DNA from: Thalassia testudinum
Taxonomy: Eukaryota > Streptophyta > Magnoliopsida > Alismatales > Hydrocharitaceae
Direction of reading: 5' to 3'
Assembly (NCBI GenBank): GCA_037157565.1
Contig: JAZHRO010000073.1
Span: forward strand, 11,972,501-12,036,500
DNA: 64,000 nt
Within the stretch, counting starts at the first letter, position 1; the number at the start of each line of letters is the position of its first letter. The position numbers and the translations under genes were made by a program. The notes under the pieces were generated by a model. That model saw only the letters and a list, made by a program, of their open reading frames with translations, did no database searches and was not told where the DNA came from. Positions 45,345-57,400 of the stretch are shown one piece after another.

Positions 45345-46894
45345 AATGCCCCCATACCTAAGTTTTGCTAGTCTCTAGTAAAAAGTGAAAAACATTGGAA
45401 GTAACCAGAAGTTTTCTTCTTCCCTTATTCCAAAAATTTAGAGATCCAGATAATTGTGAAGTGATAATAGCATAGGTAATGGATCCAAGTGAAAATAACC
45501 AACTTACATTTGCAGTTTGTATTTATCCCTTGGTAAATATTTCTATCAGGATAGACAACTACTTCCCTCGGGGATAAAGCAGAAAATAATCTGTAAATCG
45601 GCCCTGGCTTTTTAGCTTAGGTAGGAGATGCTGAATTGAATGGATTTATATTTGGTGGCACACACTCATCTGGTGATACATGTAGTCTAGTACTACAAAC
45701 TCTAGATCTCCAGACTATCAAATGAGTCAACTAAGAGAGAGGCTAAACAACTGTACTCTCTTGATGTTCCTTGGCACTCACTCTTTTCCTTCTTTTCTTT
45801 CTGAGATCACAAATCTCACTAGATTTTGTAAATGTACTCATTAATTAGTAGTCTCACATGGCATTCACACTTCAATTAAAGTCCTAACAACCCTACAACT
45901 AAGTTAGAGGACCTCAGCCAGTATTTGGGCGGTCAAAAATACTAAAAAGTTGGTATGGGTCATATTTGGTAAATCGCTATGGGTACTTTTATTGTTGCCT
46001 CATAAACATCGAAAAAAATGATATGAAGATAAAACTATAAACTTGAACTATTTTCTTTTTCTTTTTCTCCTTTTTTTTTTTATATATAAATATTTCTCTT
46101 TCTTTCTTTCATTTTTTTCTCTTTTCTTTTTTTTTTGCTAAATCAACATAACATAACGCAAGACTTTTATTTATGAGGCATTATTAGGAATGATGATGGT
46201 CAAGAGGATATTGTGTGGCTTATTTGGTGATAGTGCCTACTCTCGGCACCAGGAAGGAATGGATAGGACAAGCGTATTTCTGACCTTTCACACTATTACC
46301 CTCCTTCAACCAAGGATTCTATGAAGGACAGTCGTAACCATCCACCAAAGTCATAGTTTTATTAAGACTCAATCACTATGTATCTGCCTTATTTGGTGAC
46401 TCTCAAGAATTCACACAATATTCGCATGCAGGAACAAAGAGTGAAAACTATGCCTAATTCTGAGGTATCATTATCTAATTATCTAGAAATTAAGAGTCCT
46501 TGCACTAAACTTAGCGTACCAGTAATCTCTCTACTTTCTTTTCACAAATATGAGGTGGATCTAATAGAAGATAGTATGACTGACTCCCTTTTAACTGTCT
46601 AAGGGTTCAGTAGACTAAAAATGCTTATTATTTCTCTTAAAAGATCCATTACCCAGTCTACATGCAAGTGAAGTAAATGTACTGGATTCTAAACTTAAGA
46701 AACAATTTAAGAAGAAAAATCTTTAATCACAACTCCATGACAAAGATGTTTTGCTAGGGACTAACCAATTCAACTCAAGAAAAGAATTATTTTTTTTTAA
46801 TAAGCTAATGCACCAAACCTAAATGCATGAATACTTCCTAAAATGCAAAATGCACCCCCCCATGCCTAAATTCTACAATGTCCTCATTGTAAAA
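45345..46894 (-). mobile_element. A7: 3' noncoding region
   Basis: On the minus strand, from the ORF to the LTR. It holds the hairpin and first G-tract (46855-46889), a long pyrimidine-rich stretch on the plus strand (46020-46140, purine-rich in element sense) and the terminal polypurine box GACTAGCAAAACTTAGG-TATGGGGGCAT (45345-45385). The open frame at 46378-46602 (plus) has no recognisable domain. Confidence 0.7.
46855..46889 (-). other. CAATG hairpin plus first G-tract (A7)
   Basis: CAATG TCCT CATTG (46876-46889) is a perfect stem-loop; minus-strand GGCATGGGGGG at about 46855-46865. Confidence 0.7.
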
Positions 46895-48970
46895 TTAAAA
46901 CAGGTGGAGAAAAAGAAAATCACCTGATGATGGTGTTATTCTAAATGTTGGGTTACCTCCCAACAAGCACTGCATTTTTTGTCGGCAGCTAGACTTATAG
47001 GGAACCTGTAAGTTTGGTTCCAGATAGAAAAAGCTAGGCCCTAAAAATATGTGTAACAGTGCGGGCCTAGAAAATAGGTAGCCATGGATGTTGGCGAGCT
47101 GATGATGCAACGTTATCCCAAATGCTCGCCAGAAGATAGAAAAGCAGAGAACCTCGTTGGCTACCTGGGGAGGTCTAGGAAAAATAAAAGGAACATGAAA
47201 AGGAACCTCCCGAAACAGAATAAGTGGAGAATAACAAGGGTCCTCCAAAGCAGGAAGGGTTTTAAAAGATATAAACATTATTATTTCAAACCCTTGAATG
47301 GTGAGACTAAAAGTACAAGCATCAATCCACACTTGCCATTCTACCTGAGGATGTACTAGCTTGATATTCTCCTCAGAAAAAATGTATATGAGCAGAGACC
47401 TGAGCCAAGGATCGGTTAGGGAGTGTAACGGTTGTTTGTGGTGCTGGGAGGTAATGATTAAGTCTAATGAGGGCTTAGTCGGTGTCGAGTCCAATTCCAA
47501 CAACGATTTAGCTTGTGTATTCTCCCTAACAATTATTGCAGAAAAATTCACGTCACCCTGCCTATTATTAATGATTGGAGTCATATTTTCACCTTCGAAT
47601 ATATGTGAATCAATGGTGGACTCCAAATTAAATTCCTTTGATGGTCGGATCGAAGCAACAAAATCATTATCATTAATTTCATCCTCGGATTCTTTTGGTT
47701 CACTTGAGTTTTTGTAGAGGTGTATATGTGATTCATCAGTAAAGAGAGGAGTTGGATCAATATCCTTAATTATTTCTGAAGGAGGATCCATCATAATGTT
47801 TTGGAGTAAGCCTATATCACTTAATTCTTTATTCTTCTCAAGGCATAAATCCTCAATTGACGTGTTTTGTCCTTGAGAGTCTCCCATAAGCTTCTCACTA
47901 TTGTGTTTGTCCTCCTCCAATATCAACTCCTGGTTTTGTGGAGGACGACTCTCAAAAAAAGGGAGGAATCTGGATTTCACCAGATTATTTATATCCTCCA
48001 GGGGTAAGTCCTCAAATAACAAATAATCTCCCTGTGATTCACTCCAGATTTTCAGTTCGGGTTCCTCCATTGGGTCATCCTCGTCCTCTAAAATAGACTC
48101 TTTATATCCCTGAGACCAAAATTGATCTAACGCATCCTCCATTCCCTTAGGGTCACCTTCATTGGGTGCATTTAAATCCTCAGAATGCTGAATGGTAGGT
48201 GTTGATTCCCTAAGTGGAGGGTCAGGATTAGGCTCACTAAGGGTAGAATGGGGTTCCACCAGATAATTAATAGGGGAAGTGATATGAACAATACGACCTT
48301 GACCCAGGTTATCAGGGGTAAAGAAAATACTGTCATTGGGGTCAAGGTCCTCAAGAGGTACCATCTTCCCTTTCTTTTCACTCCAATATAGCTTGGGTGG
48401 ATAATTACTAGGATCGTTCTCCTTTAGTGGCCGTGTCTCATTGGGAGAGTCTAAGTGATAACTACGTAAAATGGGATCCCTATTGTCATTAGTTTCCTTA
48501 GAATTATTTTCATGATCACGGTCGTATGGGTAGGGATCAGAATTAGTAGGAAGAGCGTAGCTAAGCTGTCTAATTTCTTTGTTCAATTGTTGACTATTCC
48601 TCAACATCTCTCACATAGTCTCCATCATTTCTTTTTGTTGTTTTTGAATTTCTATCATAAAAGAGGAGAGGCTACTACTATCAGATTGGGGAGGATAGTC
48701 AATCTCAGGCTCTGGTTGCCTAGGGGTATCGATCCAACCTCGATACGGAAAATCATGAAGGGTGGGAGGGTTGGGTGTTTGTATAGTAGTGGGGATTCCA
48801 GGGCTGGAAAATCTCACTCCTAGGCTTTGCTCAAAAGTGGGAGTTATCGGGCCAGTACTCCCAAGATAGGAATATGAATGATCCCATGAATTGTTAATGT
48901 ACCCACCAAAGGATGAATATGCTTAGGGCATGGGATCCTGGTTAAAATGATAGGAGTAAGGATAGTCCAT
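46895..48970 (-). pseudogene. A7 ORF of unknown function (two premature stops)
   Basis: A frame of about 691 codons from ATG at 48970 to a stop at 46895, interrupted by TAA near 48928 and TGA at 48608-48610; the last 570 codons are open. I do not recognise the family. Visible parts: a Tyr/Pro/Gly-rich start, a short helical Gln/Lys/Glu stretch, a long acidic region with two WS...LEDL repeats (WSEKKGKMVPLEDLDP and IWSESQGDYLLFEDL), and a hydrophobic C-terminal ~150 residues with an HHQLANIHGYLF motif. The acidic region and C-terminus resemble the ORF of A10 (FWSRTKQRMAPLEELDP; LHHKLIRIYG). No Gag, RT, integrase or zinc motif is present. Its place just upstream of the TGGGAGG box is where integrase ends in A3 and A6. 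Confidence 0.7.
46946..46965 (-). other. TGGGAGGTAACCCA box (A7), extended palindrome
   Basis: Plus strand TGTTGGGTTACCTCCCAACA. In A7 it lies inside the end of the ORF because the upstream stop has been lost (compare A10). Confidence 0.65.
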
Positions 48971-50350
48971 TTCTTTCAATTAAATGGTTTAACTCTCTTA
49001 GGACTTAGATAGATTAAAAATAGAAACTTCCTAGAGAGCTCTATCACGCACACACCAAGCAAACACAAGGCAAGAGGTCTTTTGTTGATTTAAAGTTCTT
49101 TAAGTCCTCTTCCAACTCTTCAGCTTGGCCAAATATAGTCAAGGCAGTGTTTCTCCGTTCCCACGTAAGTGGTATAAGAGAAATGAGGCACTTGAAATTT
49201 CTAGTCAATGACTGTTAAGAAGGTTGAAGTTACTTTTAGTCCTTTTTGGGTGATCAATCAAGTTATCAAGCAATTACGCACTCTAAATTGACCTTCGAGT
49301 GCCCTAAAGACATACACTTTGTTACGATGATATTCTCTAATGCTCAAGTAAAAAGGTACTCCAAGGATGGAACCAAGGGATGCAAGTAGGACAAACCCTT
49401 TGAGGCGTTGCGTTAGCGGTGCCTCTTAACTACCCTTGAATTCCTTTAAGGGGTGTCCCCCTCCTTAGTGTATCAAGTCACTCAGGCAAAAGTTAATACT
49501 ATCGTTACAAAGCGAGATAGGAGGGTTTGCATCGATAAAGAGATCGATGCCTATAGCCTTAAGGGTCCAAGTCCTAGTGCAATGCCTATAGTGTGTGCTC
49601 AGTGCAGGAAGTGTGCATCACACCACAAAAAGTGATTTTTCCTTTTGAAAATCGCAGTCACGTTATTCAAACACTTTTTATATACTTTTCTTTATTTACA
49701 AGAAGTAATGTGACCACTTGATTAATATTTTCAAATCAACTTAAATGGTCTTTTTTAATTATGTCCGAATGCAATGCGTGTGCAAATAATTGATGCACAA
49801 GAAAAGACGTACCTTACTCCAGCTTTCTTCAATGCAGGATGTTTGCAATGCAAAAAGAAAAGCTAGATGCTACTCATTCAATCATAAATGGTCGCCTTAT
49901 AGATATGCAGCTTCTAACAGGTAGTTCGAATATATATATATAATAATAAGCAAACAAACCTAATCTAACTAACTAACCAACATGTAGTTCAAACAATTCG
50001 AATAATCCTATAATCTAAATAAATGGGAACACGCTCCCAAAAATACCCAACACGGGTCCACAAGAAAAAATTTAAATGTCTATGGTCTATGTAGCCTCAT
50101 CTAAGTATAAACAGATCTCTAGTTGCCAATCCTCCTTCCATACACATGGGATCAAGGCCCACGTGCTCTTGTTGCTGCCGTCTAGGTGACGTCAAGGTCC
50201 ACCAAAAATATCTTCTCAGCCGTGCACGATCGCCGCGTTCGTCATTCGATTCGTGCACACAAAGATAACCAATGTCAATAATTCAGAAAAGATTTCAAAA
50301 TAGCATAAAAATAATATAAATTTCTTGAAAAAATTAATAGTCTTATTTCC
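48971..50350 (-). other. A7 leader between PBS and ORF
   Basis: About 1.4 kb with no coding potential. It includes a short (TA)n at about 49930-49945. No homology to the A4 leader was noticed. Confidence 0.5.
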
Positions 50351-50366
50351 TCCCCGGCAATGGCCA
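50351..50366 (-). other. Primer-binding site of A7 (tRNA-Asp type)
   Basis: Minus strand TGGCCATTGCCGGGGA, four bases after the LTR, similar to the tRNA-Asp complement TGGCGCCGTTGCCGGGGA with a two-base gap and one change. Confidence 0.7.
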
Positions 50367-50370
50367 CATT

Positions 50371-52132
50371 TGAAAGAGCGATCTTCATTTTTGATAAAAT
50401 TTGTAACATAAAATGTTGCGTTGTTGTAGTATGTCGCGTGGTAGAAAATAGCTTTTAAAAAATATTTAATAATTCAAAACTAACCATGACGAGTTAGGTC
50501 GTCTCCACAGGGAGGAATCAACCTATTTAAACTAGTGAATCATGTCTTGTTTATTCGGTAAACTCAATTCGTATGCATACTAACTGGTGCACGTGTTTTC
50601 AACATAAATTCTTGATTTAAATAATTAATCAATAATGTAAGGGTGCACATGCAAAATCACCACCAATGAAATACCTAAATTGTAATCTTAGTACGGACAA
50701 GCACCATCAAATTTAATTAAATCAGAATTCCTTCCCTATATCAAATATCCATGCTTGCTTATTCATGAGATGAATTTAACTATATGCAATTCAATTAGAA
50801 TCGAGGGACATGCATGCAAATCTACCGTAATATAATAATAAGATAAATAAGTGAATAGTGTTTTTCACAATGGTAGGTAATGTAAATATTAATATGCCTG
50901 TTACTGTAGTAAAAAAGGGGAAATGAATCCCCTGCTTGTACACGATGGAGAGGGCACGGTTGGATGCAAGGGTCGAAGGGGGCAGTGCACCGTGACGAGG
51001 GTTTCACGTTGACGTTGGTCTCGTGGCAGGAGGCGATCGCCGGTGATTGACCGGAGGAGGATGACTCTGGCGGCGTAGAAGTAGAGTTGCCTGAGTGGAG
51101 GGCCGTGCGTGGCTATTCGTGGCCTTGTGGTTAGCGAGATGCTTGGCGGTGTTCGGTATCGAGTTTGATGGTTGGTGAAGGCTCAGAGAAGTGGCTGCGT
51201 GGAGGGGGGCAGTGGCTTTGGGTTCTTTTGCATGGAGCTTCAGGCAGTTGAAGAAGAAGAGGAGAAAGAAGAAGGAAGAAGAAAAGGCGGGTGGGGGGTT
51301 GTGGGATGTGGAAGGTGGAGTTGGCTTGGGTGTGCATAGTTGGCGTGGAGTGCAGGTGCGGTGTTGGCGGTGGTGATGAGGGTCGTGCGAGGTGGCTACG
51401 GTGAAGGGGTGAAGCGTGGGTTGCCTAGAGTTGGAGAAGATGAGGGAAATGAAGAAGCTTAGGAGTGAGAGAGGGCATGGAATGTGGTTTGGCTATGGCT
51501 TTTTTCTGGTCGGGTGAGGGCGGCTGATGGTGGTGCATGCTATCACCATGCACCACAGTAGACGAGGGAAGTAGGTTCTCTTTAGGTCACGGTGCATGCG
51601 GATCTCGACAATGCTCGCTAGTTCCGCAGTGTGTGCCTCCTTCATGGTGGAGAAGATGCAGAGATAGTCCCTGCCAGGGGGAGAAGATGCTCCCTTGGAT
51701 GATGGCCGATCCTCCTTTAAAAATAACAACTCTATTTTCTTCGACCCAAAGTTTCTCCAGCCACTCGCGAAGATTGCAAGTGGTTGGAACAGAAGGATAG
51801 GCTCCGCATGGTGTCCATCAGATGTCTGACACCATGTTTAGACATCTTAAAATATGTAGAAATAGGAACTTGTGATGGCAATTTCCCAGACGTCCATACT
51901 GATTTCTAGACGTCTTATAGACATAGAATTGCACGTCTGGACTCTTCACCTAGCTTGCATTCATCAGATAAATTATACTATCATATCATATATTATTAAA
52001 TGTAAAATTGATGCATAAAATTATATGCAAACTAAGATGAATTGCCATATAATTCCTAATTAATTAACAAATAAGAATAACTAACTAGAAAGTACTTAGG
52101 CCAAATAATGCACCATGAAAGTGGACTTATCA
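50371..52132 (-). mobile_element. A7 5' LTR (complete)
   Basis: 1762 bases from TGAAAGAGCG to ACTTATCA (plus strand), that is TGATAAGTCC...CTTTCA in element sense. It retains the 283-base segment (51484-51766) lost from the other LTR. AGACGTCT-type words cluster at 51815-51950. Open frames on both strands at 50822-51800 are LTR artefacts. Confidence 0.88.
51815..51950. repeat. AGACGTCT words in U3 of A7
   Basis: CAGATGTCTGA, TTAGACATCTTAA, CAGACGTCCAT, CTAGACGTCTTA and CACGTCTGGA; colinear copies at 45031-45165. The same word family makes up the C1 array. Confidence 0.65.
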
Positions 52133-52137
52133 AGCAG
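52133..52137 (+). repeat. Target-site duplication AGCAG (right, A7)
   Basis: Identical to 39095-39099. Confidence 0.8.
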
Positions 52138-53759
52138 TTCTGGGAAAGATTTTAGATGGAGGATTAGAGTGGATATTGAAGGGTTTAATGCTTCATTCAT
52201 GCTTTATACTATTAGAATATCATGTCAAGCATTCATGCACAACTTTTTGACTTTAAATCTGACTAAAATGGCTTGTAATTCCATGTGAACATCTACTGTT
52301 AGCAATTTCAAGAATTATTCTAACTGTCCAATACGTAAAGTTAATAAAATTGGACTGGACACTCATGTTTAATGTTTCAAACTTCTTTCATGTGATGTGT
52401 TGAGTGTGTTTGAGTGCTCATCCTTCTATTCTAGCACTTAGAACAATTATTAGTCTTGGGTTCTTTAATTCAACATCCATTCAAGGCTTATTTGTATGAA
52501 ATTTGTAAATACATAAAAAATACAAAAAATTTAAAAAAATATAATAAAGGTGCCTTGAGTAGGATTAGATATTTTTCTAAGTATATGCAATGTATGAGAG
52601 TATTTAGAACCCTCTAACTGGTAGAACATACCAGTAGACGGTTCAGTCTACTCTAATACTGAATATAAGAACTCAATATGAAAAACATAAAAAGAAAACT
52701 CTTATCTCTCATCTCATCTTCTCTCTTTCTTCTCTTACTTCTATAAAACATAAAATTACCATAACAACTTGAAAAAGTCCAAAAATATGCAAAAATACCA
52801 TGTATATAGTATTTATACTTGTAAATATCAATTAAATACTAAGTTAAATGTAAATAATAAATATATAGTTATAATGTAGATAATTAATTTACATATATAT
52901 TACATATTTAAATAAATATTTATGTTGAATTATAATATATATCTTAATTATATAATTATCTATTTATTTATAGTAGATTATATGTAAATATATCTATATA
53001 ATTATAAATAAATAAGTTTACATGTATAATCATATTTATAACTGCATATACTTATTAAAGTAATTATTACATACTATACTATACCTGTATATTCATTTAT
53101 TTAAGTATTTTTTGTATATATTTAAGTTATTAAGTTAAATAGCAAAGTTATTAAGTTAAAATATAATAAATTAATAAATTAAGTTATTGTTGAAGTAAGT
53201 TATGTTGTATACTTGTAGATAGTAGTTTTAGGTATTTTCCACCAATTTATTATGTTTATGATGCATAGTAGTATGTATACTATATATTAGTATTTATATA
53301 TCCGAAACGTATAAATAAATGTATATAAATTAAAATAAATGACCAAAAATAAATTAAAAATGTGTAATAAATACCTTATAATATATATTAATTAAATTAT
53401 AGCTCAATTGAGTGATTACATTATTAATTTATACATTAATTAGGTAACTAACGATTAATTAAACGTGTATAATTCACTAACTGTAATCAATTTTTTAATA
53501 TAATTAAATAAATAATTATTGTAAATTAAGTACATAATTATGTAACTTTAATCTTTAATTGCACATGCAATTCGATGCTCGTATTTAGTTCTCCCAGATG
53601 ATTTTGTGGATGATTTGCACAGCCAATACCCTTCCTACATAGTCCCACATTGGTGGGATTCAACTTCAGCCAGTTGCATATAATGTTTTATGAGCCCTAT
53701 TTGGGCAAACTGAAATGAGAAAATAGAAACCCATATAGGTACCTCTTGGGCATATTGTG
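52138..53759. other. AT-rich noncoding DNA
   Basis: Target DNA right of A7, perhaps the continuation of the A6 LTR. From about 52790 to 53560 it is extremely AT-rich with many TATATA/TTAATTA words and no open frame. I see no gene or clear element ends. Confidence 0.6.
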
Positions 53760-54314
53760 CACGTGCGTGCACGCCTACAGGTGTGACGACTCGAGTCCTG
53801 CTAATCGACGAGACCCGAGTCGCCGTGTGCTAACACTAGCACAAACACTCACAAGATCGTAGTCACCCAACACATAATCATAAAATATAAACATAACCAA
53901 CAAATAATTCATATTGCAAAATTTAAAGGAACATAAATTGAATACTAATTGGAAGATTTACCGTAGTATATAAGTCCAAGGAGATGTACAATGGAAATCT
54001 CCTAACGAACTGCCAAGTACACCTGAGTACGGAACCAAAAACACGTCAGTAAAAACTAAATAGAGTAGAAACAACAACAGTAGAGTGCAACAGTAACCAA
54101 GCACAAGAAAGAATGAACACTATTAATCCATTTATTAGGCATCTCTTTATCCGGTTCCGTTTTGTATATTGGAAGCCCAATTTATTACAGTTCACAATTT
54201 ATCAATCAACATCTCAGGGCATGAGATGATTTCATGTGACTTCCTATGGCGCAAGATCGGTATAAGCTACTCTTTTGCCCAAGAAGATCACTTATACCCA
54301 TCGAGTCGCTGCTC
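53760..54314 (-). repeat. Long inverted repeat, left arm
   Basis: Reverse complement of 56305-56850 over about 550 bases at visibly high similarity: GAGCAGCGACTC at the inner edge, GGAAGTCACATGAAATC, TTGTGAACTGTAATAAATTG, TGGATTAATAG, CTCCTTGGA and TTTGTGCTAGTGTTAG in order. Similarity fades at the outer edge in a GTGCACG-rich stretch. Confidence 0.8.
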
Positions 54315-56304
54315 TCCATCACCTTGGGGTCATTGCGAAAAGGGGTGGCGACTACATTGTATGGTGTGAACATGTACATGCACTATGTACACTGAGCCAC
54401 AGACAACTAATGACCCACCCACCGATAGAGAAAGAAACTACTCCAACCCTTGAGCCTTATAAATCCACTATCCCAATTGGCCGCTAAGCCTAACCAATGA
54501 GTCATAGGGAGGCCAACAACTCTCTAAACTACCTAGAACTGATCTAAAAAGACCAAAGCTATAACCAAAATTCTATGAGTAGCGGGTTGAAACTAGTTAT
54601 CTATTCCTGTTGTTTCCTGACATATCCGTCGCATTATATATTTCATTTCCAGATAACTGTATCTTTCATTTTCATTCATTCAAACCATCTTTAGTAATTT
54701 CACATTTTTAATTGCAGAATTAACCAATATTCACATTATCCTCTACCTTATTCATTTCCAGGTAATTTTCATTTTCTAATCGTGGTTTCAATCAAATCAT
54801 TATTTAATCCTTTTGATGATGTCAATTTTAATAAAAATAGAGTTCCTTTTATACATGCGAGGATAAAGCCATATCCAACAATGCCTCATTGCTTTATATG
54901 TCATTTCATGAAAATTTTTAATTAATCAGTTATTAACTCCTTTTAATCCAGTAGTTAACAATATTACTTGGGTTATTCGCATTCCAAGTCAATGACTTGA
55001 TTTTTATCATTTATATTTAATATTTCAGTACCCAGAACAATAAGAAATACGCAGACGGGTTCGACCAAGCAAGAGGTAATAATGCACACTAAACAGTGCA
55101 ATATAAGAAGAAAAATCACTATATAGATAAATTGTATGGAAAAGGGGAGAGATTACTCTACCTAATGTCACTGGAGGATCACGGTGACTTCAAACCGTGT
55201 GCACTAGACCTGGGGGTAGTATGCATGCTTGATGGGGCTAGAACAACGTTAAGACACAGGGAATAAAAATGTCATAAGTTCCATCAAAAAATTTCATGAA
55301 AGAAATAATTCCCGAAATTGAATTTGAAACTTACCTTCGTGTTGTTCGTGAAGAGATGGTTCCAACGAGTCTTGGAATGCAAGAAATGGATGTCGTTTAA
55401 CCCCCTAACGGATCAAAACACAAATCGATGTTAAAATGGAAAACTCACACATGCCTTGAGAATCGGAGCAGAAATCATCTGATCCTACCGAACGAATGCG
55501 TCCGACGCCCTTGAGAACCCCATGATCGAGTCTTAGATCACTTGGTTCCTATCTTGGAAGCCCTCAATCTAAGCAGAAGAATTCTGACCATTAGATCTCA
55601 AATAAGACACTAATTTCCTACAAAGGGTCCTATACGTAATATTAAAAACTTCTTATTTTGAAGATGAAATTTTCCTAGTCTATGATCTCTTCTTCTTTTT
55701 CCTCCTTACTCCTTCAAACACATAGGCACGACCCATGCACACAGAACGTGCATGGCCACAAACCTGGCTACGCCAATCTTCGCCGACACTCCCCAGCGGT
55801 CCCTTATCTATGCCGATGATCAATCACTCACCAGCCTCGTCTTCGGTCCTCTCTCTTCTTCATGATTCCTCCAACCCCGTCGTTCTTTCACGGTTGGCAC
55901 TATGCAGCCACCTCCTCAACCACGTCGCCCCTGATCTTCTGATGGCCTTACCGATCCTCCATCGGTGATCTGTTGGCCATGCCGACCACCGCCGGTGCCC
56001 CATCAATGCTCTGGGGACCGTGCCTACTTTCGACGTCCGCTTCCTCTTCATTCTTCCTCTCTGACTCTCTTTCTCTCGATCTCCCTTTCTCTTTGTCTTT
56101 CATCCTCTCTATCTTTCTCTCTCTCTCTTTCTCTCTCATTTTCTCTTTCGATCTCTCTCTATCTCTTTTCATCTCTCTCTCTCTCCCTCTTAATTTCTTT
56201 CTCTTTCTATTTTTGGCTCATGTGGAGAATTGAGGGTTTAGTTATGTAGGGCAATGGAGAGGGGAGAGAGGTGGTGGAGTTAGGATTAAGAATATTTATA
56301 TATA
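54315..56304. other. Spacer of the long inverted repeat
   Basis: About 2 kb without a recognisable gene. It is AT-rich to about 55050, then mixed. A CT-rich tract lies at 56020-56215, and open frames of 63-94 codons across it are low-complexity Ser/Leu or Arg/Glu runs. A TATA box lies at the right end. Confidence 0.5.
56040..56215 (+). repeat. (TC)n / CTCTTT microsatellite-like tract
   Basis: Continuous C/T-rich repetition of TCTCTC and TTTCTC for ~175 bases. Confidence 0.85.
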
Positions 56305-56305
56305 G
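56295..56305 (+). promoter_or_regulatory. TATA box at the inner edge of the right arm
   Basis: TTTATATATAG immediately before the arm sequence GAGCAGCGACTC; the left arm lacks it. Confidence 0.5.
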
Positions 56306-56850
56306 AGCAGCGACTCGGTGGGTATAAGCGATCCTTTTGGCTATGAGGGTTGCGCTGCAGGAAGTCACATGAAATCGTCTTGTGCCCTAAGACGTTAATT
56401 GACAGATTGTGAACTGTAATAAATTGGGCTTCTAATATACGAAATGGAATCGGATAACAAGATGCTTAATAAATGGATTAATAGTACCCATTCTCTCTTG
56501 TGATTGGTTATTGTTGCACTCTACTATTGTTGTTTCTACTCTACTCAATTTTTACTGACTTGTTTTGGGTTCCGTATTCAGGTGTACTTGACAGTTCGCC
56601 AGGAGATTTCTATTGTACATCTCCTTGGATTTATATACTACGGTAAATCTTCCGGTTAGTATTCAATTTATGTTCCTTTCAATTTTGCATTATGAATTGT
56701 TTGTTGGCTATGTTTATATTTTATGATTACATGTTGGTGACTGTGATCTTGTGGGTGTTTGTGCTAGTGTTAGTACATGGTGACTCGGGTCTCGTTGATT
56801 GGCAGAACTCTGGTCAGCACAACAGGCATGTGCACGTGTGCATGCGGGTG
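56305..56850 (+). repeat. Long inverted repeat, right arm
   Basis: Partner of 53760-54314. Placed just behind a TATA box, it looks like a transcribed R-U5-type segment of an unidentified LTR; this is inference. The open frame at 56692-56910 shows no domain. Confidence 0.8.
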
Positions 56851-57400
56851 CACACGTGTCGGCTCATGGAGGCACGTGGGTGTGGGTGTATTGGGCCTGA
56901 AATTGGATAATAAAACACCTAATTAACAAACTAGGGCCCGGTCTAGTAGTGGTCCAATCCGATCCACTGGGGTTGTCAATCCCACGAAAGACCAAGCTTG
57001 TCAACCAATAATTTTGGTCTAAATTACAAATTAACCATAGTTAAGTTAAATAAACAAGTCTTGTGTCTGGGTGTTGGCTGTGCTAAGTGTTAGGCGAGTC
57101 TGTAAAAACTAAGTGTTGAGTGTGCTCTGTGTGCGTTTGTTGTATGTATCATATGTATAAGTATATATATATATGTATATGTATATAGCGTGTGTTAAGT
57201 TGTAAGTATATGAGTATATATATATATAATATGAACATATAGTATATACATTTTTTTGCCTTAGGTTATGTAAATATGTTTATAAGGCTTTAGTAATGCC
57301 TATATCTGTCACTATACATATTATATGTGTTAGTATATGTTTATATATTATTTTTGTGCCTCCATTTAGGCATTGATTAATATATTTGTAAATAACAAAC
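56851..57400. other. Unassigned DNA with (TA)n tracts
   Basis: No gene. TATATA/TGTATA repeats occupy about 57145-57260. GGTCCAATCCGATCCACTGG near 56950 resembles U5-type sequence, but no edge was found. Confidence 0.5.

Larger units (their letters stand above)
39100..52132 (-). mobile_element. A7: non-autonomous Athila-related element (LARD-like)
   Basis: A minus-strand element bounded by AGCAG duplications. LTRs are 50371-52132 (5' in element orientation) and 39100-45344 (3', carrying the copia element C1). A PBS resembling the tRNA-Asp complement sits at 50351-50366. Instead of gag-pol the interior (45345-50350) holds one long degenerate ORF of unknown function plus a 3' region with the hairpin, G-tract and polypurine tract typical of Athila. 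It therefore probably depended on enzymes from autonomous Athila elements. LTR differences (about 8% over the first 155 bases by eye) indicate an old insertion, clearly older than C1. Confidence 0.85.

Noticed and set aside
55948..56249. Arg/Glu-rich and Ser/Leu-rich open frames
   Set aside because: Translation of a (TC)n tract on the two strands.
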